From Acidimicrobiaceae bacterium (GTDB taxonomy: Bacteria; Actinomycetota; Acidimicrobiia; Acidimicrobiales; Aldehydirespiratoraceae), in assembly GCA_028819505.1 (NCBI GenBank), contig JAPPLH010000119.1, positions 1-36,016 on the forward strand: a stretch of 36,016 nucleotides of DNA, in the 5' to 3' direction. Below are positions 1 to 9,719 of the stretch, one piece after another. The notes beneath the pieces were generated by a model. That model had not been told where the DNA came from. It saw only the letters and a program-made list of their open reading frames with translations, and searched no databases. Each line of letters starts with the position of its first letter. Within the stretch, counting starts at the first letter, position 1. Position numbers and translations under genes: made by a program.

Positions 1-45
1 ATGTGCGAGGCCCAGGGCCTGCCCCGCCCCAACGTCGTCACGTAG
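1..45 (+). CDS. possible C-terminal tail of an upstream gene (partial)
   Basis: Frame 1 is open from the left edge to a TAG at 43-45 and reads MCEAQGLPRPNVVT before the stop. It could be the last codons of a gene lying outside the window. Fourteen codons are too few to assign a family. The rest of the stretch up to 173 shows no convincing gene, hairpin or Shine-Dalgarno sequence. Confidence 0.2.
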   Translation: MCEAQGLPRPNVVT

Positions 46-173
46 CGGGACTGCCCGAAGAGGGGCTGCCGCCCGCATCGACCGCCGACGCCACCGTCGG
101 ATCTATCGCCGCTGGAAGGTCGCCGTGTGGACGCCTCGACCGCGCCAGTGCAGCCGGATAGCGTCACGACTTC

Positions 174-3100
174 ATGTCACCGCTGACGGGTTGGGCCGGT
201 CCGCACGACGAGTTGGGCCGCTACATCGCTGAGGAGTCACAGCGCACTCTCGACTCCTATCGCGCGCAGCCGAACTATGTCACCGAACACGCCAACCTCG
301 AGGCTGACACCGCCAGCGGCGGCTACCAGCGCCGCCAACTCTACGAGTTGGTGCAAAACGGTGCCGATGCGCTCGCGCCGGCCACTTGGGCCGATGACAG
401 GGCATGCAGTCCCCCGGCACCACGCGGTGGCCGCATCGAGGTCTGGCTGGCAGACGACTGCCTCTACTGCGCCGACGACGGTGGCCCTATCGACGAGGAC
501 GGCGTAAGGGCGCTGATGTTCTCGCACATGTCGCCCAAGCGAGCCACTAGCCAGATCGGAACGTTCGGTCTCGGATTCAAGTCGCTGCTCGGCGTGAGCG
601 ACTCGCCGGAGTTTCTGAGCCGCAGCGGATCCTTCCGCTTCGACAGGAACCGCTCGAACGAGCGCATCAGCCAGGTCGTCCCGGACGTCCCGCTGTACCC
701 CGTACTGCGGGTCGCCAATCCGATCGATCCCGCGGAGTGCCTCGACGACGAGGCCGGGCGCGAACTGATGTCCTGGGCCTCCAACATCATCCGATTGCCG
801 CTCAAGCCCGGCGCATACGAGGATCTTCACGCCCAGATGGAGGCATTCCCGGCCGAGTTTCTTCTGTTCGTCAAACATGTCAGGAGGCTCAGGATCACCG
901 ACGGCTCGCGAGTGCTCGACCGCGGCCTGGAGCTGTCCGACCTCGACGGTGAATGGCGCCTGCGCGACGACGGAACCGAGAGCGCGTGGAAGCTCTTCGA
1001 CAAGCACGTCCAACTGTCGCCAGACGCCGCCGCCGACCGCAGGCATGGAGAGTCGGCGGACGAAGTGAAGCTCTGGTGGGCTGCGCCGCTGGAGCGGCTC
1101 GACCAGCCGGGGACCTTCTGGACCTACTTCCCGACCGAAACGCAGAGCCTTGTGGCCGGAATCCTGAACGCGCCCTGGAAGACCAACGTGGACCGGCAGA
1201 ACCTCCTGACGGGCCCCTTCAACGAGGAACTGATCCACGCCGCAGCCGAGTTGATCGCGGAAGCTCTGCCACAGCTCGCAACCAGCGCCGACCCTGCCCA
1301 ACACCTGGATGCTCTGCCGCGCCGCCACGAGGCTGGCGATTCTCTCCACGCCGACGGGCTGCGGCACCATCTCTACTCGACCGTCCACGGGCGGGCCATC
1401 CTCCCCGATCAGGACGGGCGTCTTAAGCATGCGAATGAGATCGCCTACGCCCCCACGCTGCTCGCGTCAAGCCCCCGGACAGGGGAGGCTCTCGACCTAT
1501 GGACGTCGCACGATGCCCGACCGACGGACTGGCTCCATCACGCGGCACTGACCCGTAACAGGATCGCTCGAGTCAACGCGCTGTTCGAGTCCGACCCCGA
1601 GACTCCGTATCGCGAGGCGCCGCGAGCGACAGCAAGAGCGTGGCTTGAAGCACTAGTGCAAGCCTCCCGCTCGCGTGACCAGGTGCAAGCATCGAGCGTC
1701 GCCGTGCGAATTGCGGCACTCATGGACGTCTCAAGACTCAAGCCCGAGGGCCTCGGCAACATTGTGCTGACGGCGAACGGCGCTTGGAGGCTCCCCGATC
1801 CCGCGAGCCTCTTCCTGCCCTACGAGTCTCCGACAGTTGGCAACACAATCGACCCTCGGTCCTGCGTGCATCCGGCACTGGCGGCGGACAGCCGTGCGCT
1901 CGCGGCCCTCAGGAAACTGGGGCTTCGGGAGCAAACGGCCGAAACCGGCTTCAGAATGCTCGCTGACCGAGTTCTGCGACCTTGCCTCAGTCCCTCCGAC
2001 GAGGATTGGCGAACGTTCTGGGTTGCTTCGCGGCGTCTGGAGGTGCAAGAATCGCTGGGAGCCATTAGAGGGGGCCCGAATCGGGCGAGCGCTGGACGGC
2101 TCGGAGAGGTTCGAGTGCTCACACGATCGGGGGCCTGGGCGGCGCCGCACTCTGTGCTCCGGCCGGACTCGATCGTGCCTGAAGACGGCAGTCGAGACAA
2201 TGACGCGACCGTCGACATGGACTTCCACGGACCCGATGAGGCGCTACTCGAGCATCTGGGAGTGGTCAAGCAACCACGAGACGGGCGAGACCTTTCGATA
2301 GAGCCGTCGTACGGCCGTCATGAGGACGAGTGCAAGCAGTGCTATCGATCACGCGACGACCTCCCGCACACGCCTCGACAGGACTATCTGAGCTTTATGT
2401 CAAGCCGTGGACTCGGACCACTCAACGTGCTCACGCTCCTCTCGGATGAAGGTCGAGTGCTCTACACCGACGCCCTGCTGTCGCGCGACGACTGCTACGC
2501 GCCGCTGACGATGTGGCACACCGGAAGCAACAGAGAGCGGTATCCCGAGCAAGACTTCGAGTCGCTCGCCGTTCGAATGATCCGCGAGCAAGGGCGCATC
2601 AGGACCGCCGACGGCATCGTCGCGTTCGCCGATGCTCTCGGTGATCCTCCGCGCAACACCGATGCCCTCCTTTGCCTATTGCGCCATCCGAAGGCCGACA
2701 GCATCAAGGCCGCCTTCGACCTTGCCGATCCGGCGCCCGAGTTCTACGGAGTGCATGATCCGGTTCCGTTGACCGATGTGTGGCCCGGCCTGCAGGACTA
2801 TAGGCGCGGCAACGTCGAGTCGCTCCAACTCGTCCGCTGCGAGCGCATCCGGGTAGGCAACGAAGACCGGGCGTGCCTCCTCGATGGCGACGACGTGTAC
2901 CTCGCGGCTGCTTCAGACGAGGACGGACTCAGCGGCCTTCGACGGGTGGTGCAAGCGCTCGAACTCGATCTGAGCGGAACGGCGATCAAGGACATCGCTG
3001 CTGGGACGACACCGGCCGAGGTCGAGGGGCGTCGCGCCCGCGTGCGGCAGCGCACCACGGATGCCGGCCGCCTCTTGGCCGCTGTGGGCGAGAACAGCCT

Positions 3101-4652
3101 GCGCGCCGAACTGCCGCCGTCCCTGCTGACCGCCCTCGAGCACGACAGCTGCGGAGGGCTTTCGGGAACCGACATAGCCGAGGCGACAATCGCCACTTAC
3201 CACACCGACGCCCTCAGGCAACTGAGGCATCGACTGGGCCCGCTGAAGCCTCCCTCCAAGTGGGCCGGGTCCGCTCGGGCCATCGACTTCGTGCGCACGC
3301 TCGGGTTCACGGAGGAATGGGCGGGGGAGCGGAGTGCGCCCCGTCCTCCGTTCGAGGTTGTTGATGGTCCGTGGGAGTTGCCCGACCTGCACGACTACCA
3401 GCGCCACGTTGTCGGCAACGTGCGCGGGCTGCTGCGAGCGGAGAGTTCGGCGGGCAGAGGCAGACGCGGGATGATCAGCATGCCCACGGGATCGGGCAAG
3501 ACCCGTGTGGCGGTGCAGGCCATCGTCGAAGCCATCCGTGACGACGGGCTCACGGGCGGCGTGCTGTGGATAGCGGACCGCGACGAGTTGTGCGAGCAGG
3601 CAGTTGAGGCATGGCGCCAGGTGTGGGCGAGCGTCGGCAGCCGAGCCACACGGCTGCGCATCTCCCGCATGTGGCGCGGCCAGCCTCCACCCCTGCCGGT
3701 GCATGAACTGCATGTGGTGGTGGCCACGATCCAGACAGCCCACAGCAAGCTCTCGTCGCCGGGGTACGACTTTCTCAAAGGGTTCAGCCTGGTGGTCTTC
3801 GACGAGGCTCACCGGTCGATCGCGCCGACCTCGACAACGGTGTTCGGCGAACTCGGGCTGACGTTCCGCACGCGACACGACGAGCCGTTCCTTCTCGGCC
3901 TGACGGCTACCCCCTACCGCGGTCATGATGAGGCCGAGACCGCGCGGCTCGTCAACCGCTACGGCGGCAACCGCCTCGACGCAGGGGCGTTCAGCAACGA
4001 CGACCCGCAGGCCGTAATCGAGGAACTGCAGCGCAGCGAGGTGCTCGCACGGGCCGACCACGAACTGATCGACGGCGCAACCATCGAGTTGACCGCCGAC
4101 GAGCGCAGCCAGATGCGGCGCTTCACGCGAGGAGAGGCCGCGCCCGATGCGACCCCGAGCGCCGCCTGGCTCCCTCAGAGCGCCGAGGATCGCATCGCCC
4201 GGGACGCCGAGCGAACGAAGCGCATCATCGACGCCTTCGATGCTCACATCGAGCCCGACTGGCCCACCCTTGTGTTCGCCACCTCGGTCGAGCACGCCAA
4301 GACGGTGTCTGCGTTGCTCAACCGGAACGGGATCACCGCACGGGCGGTGAGCGGGGAAACCGACCACGCGACGCGGCGCCGGGTGGTCAAGCAGTTCCGC
4401 TCCGGCGAGATCAAGGCTCTCGTCAACTACGCCGTCTTCCGCGAGGGCTTCGATGCGCCGAGGACACGGGCCATCGTCGTGGCCCGCCCGGTGTACAGCC
4501 CGAATCTCTATTTTCAGATGATCGGTCGGGGCCTGCGTGGCCCGAAGAACGGCGGCAACCACCGCTGCCTCATACTCAACGTCCGCGACAACATCGAGAA
4601 CTTCGACCAGGCGCTCGCCTTCTCGGAGCTGGACTGGCTCTGGGCTAGCTAA
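174..4652 (+). CDS. sacsin/HSP90-like ATPase fused to DEAH-box superfamily 2 helicase, putative defence protein
   Basis: This 1492-residue protein has two recognisable ends. Residues 50-140 carry a GHKL (sacsin N-terminal-like) ATPase site: YELVQNGADAL with the N-box Glu and Asn, DDGG near 101-104, and GTFGLGFKS at 129-137. The C-terminal 400 residues are a superfamily 2 helicase, with Walker A MPTGSGKT at 1103-1110, DEAH at 1210-1213, LTATP near 1244 and motif VI QMIGRGLRG near 1448. The roughly 800 residues between have no fold I can name. No nuclease motif is evident. Proteins with sacsin-like ATPase or type III Res-like helicase domains are common in prokaryotic defence loci, and a decayed restriction system lies next door, so anti-phage defence is the best guess. 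The ATG at 174 is the first possible after an in-frame TAG at 159-161; no clear Shine-Dalgarno precedes it. Confidence 0.8.
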   Translation: MSPLTGWAGPHDELGRYIAEESQRTLDSYRAQPNYVTEHANLEADTASGGYQRRQLYELVQNGADALAPATWADDRACSPPAPRGGRIEVWLADDCLYCADDGGPIDEDGVRALMFSHMSPKRATSQIGTFGLGFKSLLGVSDSPEFLSRSGSFRFDRNRSNERISQVVPDVPLYPVLRVANPIDPAECLDDEAGRELMSWASNIIRLPLKPGAYEDLHAQMEAFPAEFLLFVKHVRRLRITDGSRVLDRGLELSDLDGEWRLRDDGTESAWKLFDKHVQLSPDAAADRRHGESADEVKLWWAAPLERLDQPGTFWTYFPTETQSLVAGILNAPWKTNVDRQNLLTGPFNEELIHAAAELIAEALPQLATSADPAQHLDALPRRHEAGDSLHADGLRHHLYSTVHGRAILPDQDGRLKHANEIAYAPTLLASSPRTGEALDLWTSHDARPTDWLHHAALTRNRIARVNALFESDPETPYREAPRATARAWLEALVQASRSRDQVQASSVAVRIAALMDVSRLKPEGLGNIVLTANGAWRLPDPASLFLPYESPTVGNTIDPRSCVHPALAADSRALAALRKLGLREQTAETGFRMLADRVLRPCLSPSDEDWRTFWVASRRLEVQESLGAIRGGPNRASAGRLGEVRVLTRSGAWAAPHSVLRPDSIVPEDGSRDNDATVDMDFHGPDEALLEHLGVVKQPRDGRDLSIEPSYGRHEDECKQCYRSRDDLPHTPRQDYLSFMSSRGLGPLNVLTLLSDEGRVLYTDALLSRDDCYAPLTMWHTGSNRERYPEQDFESLAVRMIREQGRIRTADGIVAFADALGDPPRNTDALLCLLRHPKADSIKAAFDLADPAPEFYGVHDPVPLTDVWPGLQDYRRGNVESLQLVRCERIRVGNEDRACLLDGDDVYLAAASDEDGLSGLRRVVQALELDLSGTAIKDIAAGTTPAEVEGRRARVRQRTTDAGRLLAAVGENSLRAELPPSLLTALEHDSCGGLSGTDIAEATIATYHTDALRQLRHRLGPLKPPSKWAGSARAIDFVRTLGFTEEWAGERSAPRPPFEVVDGPWELPDLHDYQRHVVGNVRGLLRAESSAGRGRRGMISMPTGSGKTRVAVQAIVEAIRDDGLTGGVLWIADRDELCEQAVEAWRQVWASVGSRATRLRISRMWRGQPPPLPVHELHVVVATIQTAHSKLSSPGYDFLKGFSLVVFDEAHRSIAPTSTTVFGELGLTFRTRHDEPFLLGLTATPYRGHDEAETARLVNRYGGNRLDAGAFSNDDPQAVIEELQRSEVLARADHELIDGATIELTADERSQMRRFTRGEAAPDATPSAAWLPQSAEDRIARDAERTKRIIDAFDAHIEPDWPTLVFATSVEHAKTVSALLNRNGITARAVSGETDHATRRRVVKQFRSGEIKALVNYAVFREGFDAPRTRAIVVARPVYSPNLYFQMIGRGLRGPKNGGNHRCLILNVRDNIENFDQALAFSELDWLWAS

Positions 4653-4670
4653 CCGAGACAGAGATTCGGC

Positions 4671-4696
4671 TCAGCCAGATGCTTCCACCGGGCTGA
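4671..4696. terminator. weak hairpin between convergent genes
   Basis: TCAGCC (4671-4676) and GGCTGA (4691-4696) can pair over a 14-nt loop. It lies in the 49-bp gap where the ATPase-helicase and the SDR converge, so it could serve both. There is no U-tract and the stem is short. Confidence 0.3.
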
Positions 4697-4701
4697 TCGA
4701 G

Positions 4702-5523
4702 TTACAGGCCGAAGGAACCGTCGAGGCGGGTCTTCCAGTTGCCGGAGGCCACGGTTCCGCCGTCGACGGGGATCGATGCTCCGTTGATGAAGCTGGCCAT
4801 GTCCGAGGCCAGGAACACAATGACGGCCGCGCACTCCTGAGCCGCGCCCATGCGCCGCAACGGGGTGGGGTGAGTGCCCTCGATGAGGTGGGTGCCGCCC
4901 TCGGCCAAGGCCGCGTCACCGGGGGTGGGAATCATGTCGGGGGCCACGCAGTTGACCCGGATGCCCCGATGCCCGTACTCGACGGCCAGGGTCTTGGTGA
5001 ACTGCTCGACCGCGGCCTTCATGGCCGCGTAGACCCCGAAGGCGGGCGCGGCGTGGTACGCCTCCACTGAGGTGACATTGATGACAGCGCCGCCGTCGGA
5101 CATGAGCGGGACCCCGTGGCGCACGCAGTTGGTGACCGTCGAGAAGTTCTCTCTGACGAGAGCCTGCTCCCCCTTTGGTGACACGTCGTCGAAGCGGGCC
5201 CGGAAGGTGCCGCCCGCGTTGTTCACCAGCACGTCGATGGGTCCGAGCCTGTCGCGGGCGCGCCGCAGGAACAGGGCCACCTCATCGCCGTCCCGGGCGT
5301 CGACGATGTCGCAGATGCAGCTGGATCCTGTGGCCACCACCTGCTGAACGGTGTCAGCGAGTCCTTCGTGCTCCTTGTCGAACACGGCCACATGAGCACC
5401 GAAGCGGGCCAGGGCCACCGCGGTGGCCGCCCCGATGCCGCGGCCCGCGCCGGTCACCACCGCGACCCGGTCGGTGAGAAGGATGCTGTCGGGGGCGGGG
5501 ACCGGCCCCTCGGTCCCGGTCAT
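4702..5523 (-). CDS. SDR-family NAD(P)-dependent oxidoreductase
   Basis: This complete 273-residue short-chain dehydrogenase/reductase has the cofactor motif TGAGRGIG at about 24-31, VNNAG in the middle, a catalytic Ser in NVTSVEA and the YxxxK pair in YAAMK. The end reads IPVDGGT, the usual SDR C-terminal pattern. The substrate is unknown; oxidation or reduction of an alcohol/ketone with NAD(P) is expected in the cytosol. Its ATG (5521-5523) overlaps the TGA of the damaged restriction gene upstream in an ATGA, so it may be translated by re-initiation after that frame. A metabolic enzyme this tightly joined to a restriction gene is odd. It may have arrived in a rearrangement. Confidence 0.85.
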   Translation of the reverse strand: MTGTEGPVPAPDSILLTDRVAVVTGAGRGIGAATAVALARFGAHVAVFDKEHEGLADTVQQVVATGSSCICDIVDARDGDEVALFLRRARDRLGPIDVLVNNAGGTFRARFDDVSPKGEQALVRENFSTVTNCVRHGVPLMSDGGAVINVTSVEAYHAAPAFGVYAAMKAAVEQFTKTLAVEYGHRGIRVNCVAPDMIPTPGDAALAEGGTHLIEGTHPTPLRRMGAAQECAAVIVFLASDMASFINGASIPVDGGTVASGNWKTRLDGSFGL

Positions 5524-8245
5524 GCCATCACCGAGGCGAACTGGTCCTCGCGGAAGACGATCTTGAACCTGCCCTTGGTCCGGCCGTTGTCGAGGCTGAC
5601 CTCGCCGCACTCGTAGGCCCCCTCGCCGTTGAGCGCGGCCTCGAGCGTGGCGAAGACCCTCGTCTTGTACTCGGTGTCGGCATTGCCGGAAAGGTGCTCG
5701 CCCTTGGTCTCGACCACCAGCAGCCGCGGCTTGCCGTCTCCGTTGCTGGACATGGCCACGAAGTCGGGCCAGATGCGGTCCTGGTTCCAGCCCCGCAGGT
5801 AGTACTCGCGCTGCTGGCGGACCGCGACCCGGTGCCACCACCGGATCGCCTCGTGCTGGTCGACGTAGAAGGCGAAGTCCTTCTCGAGATCGGAGTCGAA
5901 CTGGCCCTCGAAGACCGGCTCGAAGAGACTCTTCTGAACGGGCTTGAACCCTTTCTCCAAAGTGTGGTCGTCCGCACCGACGGGCAGGGTGAACTCCTCT
6001 TGCATCCTGTAGTTCGGTTCGCTCGCCTCCAAGTCGAACCGGATGTCGCCGGCTTGGAGCTTGCCGACGAAGACCTGTTCGGCCTGGCGTTCGATCTGAT
6101 CGGCGACGCTCTCGCGAAGCTGGGTCATCAAACTGCGTCGCTGGGCGAAGACGGCCGTCTCGTCAATGCACGCCGCCTGCAGCGACGCCGCACAGTCTCG
6201 CACGATGCGGGCGGCTTGCCAGGAGCTCGGCACAAGGTCGCTGATCCGGCGAGTCATCCACAACAGCACGGCCGACGCCTCAATCGCCGGATCGGCCTGA
6301 GTCTCGGTGCTGGCCGACGCCGTCGCAGTCCGGGAGCCGGCACCAAGATCGACGCTCGCGGTCTTCTCGGGCGCGGCAGGCCCGCTCCGGCTCACGAAGT
6401 CGCTCGGAGCGCGGATGCGGTCCCAGTCCAGCGGCCCGAGCACATGACGCCGGTACTCCAACTCGCACCACCCGCTCCCGTCGCCGTCTGCTGGGCGCTC
6501 GTCTCGGTGAAGCACTCTGGGAAGGAAGATGGTCTCGCCGCGGAAGCTCGCCCGCCTGCGGATCACCTGGGACTCCACATCGACGGCGTCGCTTCCTCGT
6601 ACCTCGTGGCCCAGGCCCGTCAAGCCCTCGTGCTCCAGGCCGCGCTTGACCTGCACGACGGCCTCGTCGACCGCGGTCTGCCAGCAGAAGACATAGCTCT
6701 TGTCCAGATCTGCGCTGTCGGTGAGCCGGGCCTGCGGCTGGCGCATCACCCGGCCCATGAGCTGTGTCACCGCCTTGGCACTGGAGGTGTTGTCGAGCAT
6801 CACGAGCACATAAGCGAACGGGCAGTCCCACCCCTCCATGAGCGCCGCCTTGGTGATGATCCACCGCACCGGTGACAACGGTGACATCAGATCCTCGCCG
6901 GCGATCTCGTCATCCTCGGAAGACTTGACCCTGACCGCCCTGGGCGATTCACCCATCTCTGGATCAGGAACTCGCGAGCGTCCTCGGCGTGGATGCGGTC
7001 CGCGCCACGTTGATCCTTCCCGGTTCTCTCCACCCGCACCACCGAGATCGGCCGGATGTGACGACCCTCCTCTGACTCGAGCAGCCGCGCCGCAGCCGTC
7101 AGGTCCTCGAGCGTGTCGTGGGCCCGGCTGAGGGTGTCGCGCCAGTCCCCGGACACCGACGTGACCTCCACCGGGAGCTTGATCATCTCCTCCTTCTTGA
7201 GGTCCACTCCGGAGATGTCGACGAGGAGGTTGCTGATGCTGGGGTTGGGGGTGGCCGAGAGCTCCACCACGAGCCGTGGGTTGAGCCGGTTGACGGCCTC
7301 CACGAACTCGGTCGCGCCCTTGCTGCCGTAGGCCTTGTGGGCCTCGTCGAGCACCACGACTGGACGCTGGACCTTCAACAGGTTGAAGAGGCTGTGCTTC
7401 ACCGCGCCGTCGGCTTCCAGGTCCAGGTCCGGGTTGGACTTCTTCACAGCCTCCATCGAGACGCGGTCGTCGCTGCGGGGCAGCAGGGTCGGGTAGCGGC
7501 CCGAGTCTCGGAACATTCGCAGGAACTCCCGTCCGCGCCGCCGGTTCGCAGCTGGGTACATCAACAGCATCACGCACAGGTGGCCGCTGAGGTCGTCGAG
7601 GCTGATCGCGTCGTCCTTCTCGAACACCTTGACCCTGCCGGCGCCGGCCACCTCGAGGCGCTCGCGGTAGGGATGGTCGCGCGACCTGAACGCCTTGATC
7701 GTCTGCGCGTAGATGGCCCGCGAGGGCACGATCCACAGAACCAGCCCAGCCTGCATCCGGGTGCGCTCCAGGGCTGCCACGCCAAGCAGCGTCTTGCCGC
7801 CACCGGTCGGCACCTTGAGACAGGCGTGCGGGATGGGCCGGCCAGCGCCGTCGCTGCGGCCGTCGTCGGACAGCAGTTCCTTCAGAAGGTGCAGGCGCGG
7901 CCACATCATGCACAGCCACTTGTCGTGGCGCAGCAGGTCCTCGGTGTCGACCAGGCCGTTCTCCCTCAGCCAGCTGCGCTGGACCGGGCCGTTGACGTTG
8001 TCGTTGTAGATCCAGCCCTCGTTGCCGGTGTTGTAGGGCGGGTCGATGTAGATGCACCTCACCCGGTCGGCGTAGCGGGGCAGCAGGGCCTTCAGGGCGT
8101 GCAGGTTGTCGCCGCGGATGATGAGGTTGTCGTCGTCGGGGCAGTCGCCGATGGACTTGTCGGCGTCGGGGACCAGCGGCCGGTGCGGCACGGTGTAGTG
8201 GTGGGCGTAGATGTGCCGTTTGCCCCTGAAATCAAGAGTAGGCAT
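5520..8245 (-). pseudogene. type III restriction-modification remnant: mod 5' end fused to res, with internal frameshift
   Basis: The start, ATG at 8245 with GGGAG just upstream, reads like a type III Mod methyltransferase: NLIIRGDNLHALKALLP, then IDPPYNTGNEGW (motif IV, about 8025-8045). The Mod similarity stops at LLKELLSDDG (about 7858), before the SAM-binding FxGxG motif that follows DPPY in this class. The frame runs straight into Res: KVPTGGGKT (Walker A, about 7790-7815), VVLDEAHKAYG (about 7330-7360) and ELSATPN. Near 6945-6960 the frame breaks between AREFLIQ and EMGESP. It resumes one frame over with KSSEDDEI and ITKALMEGWDCPFAYVL-like helicase motifs, and ends with a PD-(D/E)xK nuclease signature (WPDF near 5765, ETKG near 5705). 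A single internal deletion plus one indel explains this. Methylation must be lost. If the frameshift is a sequencing error, a Mod-Res chimera of about 900 residues would be possible. Confidence 0.85.
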
Positions 8246-8364
8246 CGAGACTCCCTGTGGATTACTCGGCAATAGCAACCTAGCACAGCGCTGAGACAGG
8301 GCGAGGATGCCTCAAGACGGGCTGCCCCTCGGCGCGTGCTGCCAGCTCAGGAACTCGCCGCACC

Positions 8365-8383
8365 CGCCCCGACCGGTGGGGCG
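8365..8383 (-). terminator. GC-rich hairpin after the DUF4143 ATPase gene
   Basis: CGCCCC and GGGGCG form a perfect 6-bp stem over a 7-nt loop. It lies directly after the stop of the leftward DUF4143 gene. There is no T-run, as is usual in GC-rich actinobacteria. The remainder of 8246-8364 holds nothing recognisable. Confidence 0.45.
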
Positions 8384-8385
8384 CG

Positions 8386-9576
8386 TCAGGCCGACCAGGC
8401 GGAGGCGCCGTGGTCGAAACGCTCCAGAGCCGCCGCGAACCGACCGACCGGCACCATGTCGCAGCCGCGGCGTGTCTGCGGGCCCGCGCCAGCATAGACG
8501 AGGGTTCTGGCGACCACTCCCGGCACCGCATCAGCGACGCGGTCCAGCGAACGGAAGAACTCCGAGGCGACCGTGGCGCTTGACTTGGCCTCGATGGCGT
8601 TGATGCCCCGGCCCTTCTCATAGAAGAGGTCACACTCAAGGCCACGCGAGTCGCGGAAGAACGAGAGCCGGGGAACGTCGCCGCGGTTGTAGCCGTGCTT
8701 GATCGCCTCGCTCACCACGACGTTCTCGAAGAGCGCGCCTCGCAGCGGATGCGTCGCTACCTGGCCGGGGCTCTCGATCCCGAGCAGGTAGCTGGCAAGA
8801 CCCACGTCGTGGAAGTAGAGCTTCGGGGACTTCACGAGCCGCTTGCGGATGTTCGCAGCGAACGGCGGCAGCAGGTACACGATGTAGCTGCGCTCCAGCA
8901 GGGTGAGCCACTGGCGGATCGTCGTGCGTGACACTCCGACGTCGTCGCTGAGCGAGGTCAGAGAAAGGAGCTGTCCGACCCGTCCGGCGCACAGGGCCGT
9001 GAACTGCGCGAACGCCGACAGGTTGGCGACGCCGCCCATGCGGCGCACGTCGCGCTCGACGTAGGTCTCGAAGTAGTCGCGCAGTGCCTGTCGAGGTTCG
9101 AGCCGCTGGTCGACGATCCGCGGGTAGAAGCCGGCGAACACTATGTCGCCGAGGGCCTCTCCAGCCCCGGCTCGCCGCCGCTCCGCCAGCGAGAACGGCA
9201 ACAGTCGCAGAAGCGCGGCGCGCCCCGCCAGCGACTCGCTCACCTCGGCCGCCAGCGTCAGGTTCTCGCTGCCGGTCAGGACGTACCGCCCATTGCCGCC
9301 GTCGGCGTCCGCAGCCTCCTTCAGGTAGGAGAGCAGCGAAGGAGCATGCTGGATCTCATCGATCACTGCCGGGGCGCCGATCCCGGCCAGAAAGCCTCGG
9401 GGATCGGACTCGGCGTAGGCTCGAACGTCGAGGGCATCGAGACTGCGGTAGGCAAGGTCGCTGAAGGCTGCCCGGCACAGCGTCGTCTTGCCTGCCTGCC
9501 TCGGTCCGGTCACGACCACGAACGGGTATTGCCTGAACAGCTTCGTCAATCGCCCCGTGATCTCGCGCTCGATCAC
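8386..9576 (-). CDS. AAA (AAA_14)/DUF4143 ATP-binding protein
   Basis: This 396-residue protein begins at a GTG. It has Walker A GPRQAGKT at residues 24-31, a Walker B-like stretch PAVIDEIQHAP, and LTGSEN shortly after, as in the AAA_14 domain. The C-terminal half has the DUF4143 pattern: the EYE/YVERDVRR-type segment, KLYFHDVGLASYLLG, and the late FFRDSRGLECDLF and AIEAKSS, which resemble a degenerate PD-(D/E)xK fold. The family is widespread, often in several copies, and its role is unproven; toxin-antitoxin or mobile-element links have been suggested. It stands alone between the restriction remnant and the enoyl-CoA hydratase. The start is supported by similarity rather than by a strong Shine-Dalgarno. 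Confidence 0.85.
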   Translation of the reverse strand: MIEREITGRLTKLFRQYPFVVVTGPRQAGKTTLCRAAFSDLAYRSLDALDVRAYAESDPRGFLAGIGAPAVIDEIQHAPSLLSYLKEAADADGGNGRYVLTGSENLTLAAEVSESLAGRAALLRLLPFSLAERRRAGAGEALGDIVFAGFYPRIVDQRLEPRQALRDYFETYVERDVRRMGGVANLSAFAQFTALCAGRVGQLLSLTSLSDDVGVSRTTIRQWLTLLERSYIVYLLPPFAANIRKRLVKSPKLYFHDVGLASYLLGIESPGQVATHPLRGALFENVVVSEAIKHGYNRGDVPRLSFFRDSRGLECDLFYEKGRGINAIEAKSSATVASEFFRSLDRVADAVPGVVARTLVYAGAGPQTRRGCDMVPVGRFAAALERFDHGASAWSA

Positions 9577-9719
9577 AGGGATCAGGGTAGCACAGTCCGA
9601 AACTCATAGTTACAGATTGTGCAGGGGAGGCCCGTTCGCTCGTTTTCGAGGCCTTGTGAAGATACCCGACCGGCGCCTCCGGTAGGGTCGCGAACCCGCG
9701 AGACACCGAGGAGACAGCC

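Noticed and set aside
237-1430. Long minus-strand reading frame opposite the ATPase-helicase
   Set aside because: It has no domain, its composition is that of an antisense frame of GC-rich coding DNA, and the plus strand encodes clear GHKL motifs.
6887-8057. Continuation of the Res C-terminal frame toward 8057
   Set aside because: Only the part downstream of about 6955 matches Res. The upstream part of this frame is out-of-frame noise against the intact Walker A and DEAH coding in the other frame.
5694-8275. Plus-strand reading frames across the restriction remnant
   Set aside because: They are antisense to clear Mod and Res motifs and show no family pattern of their own.
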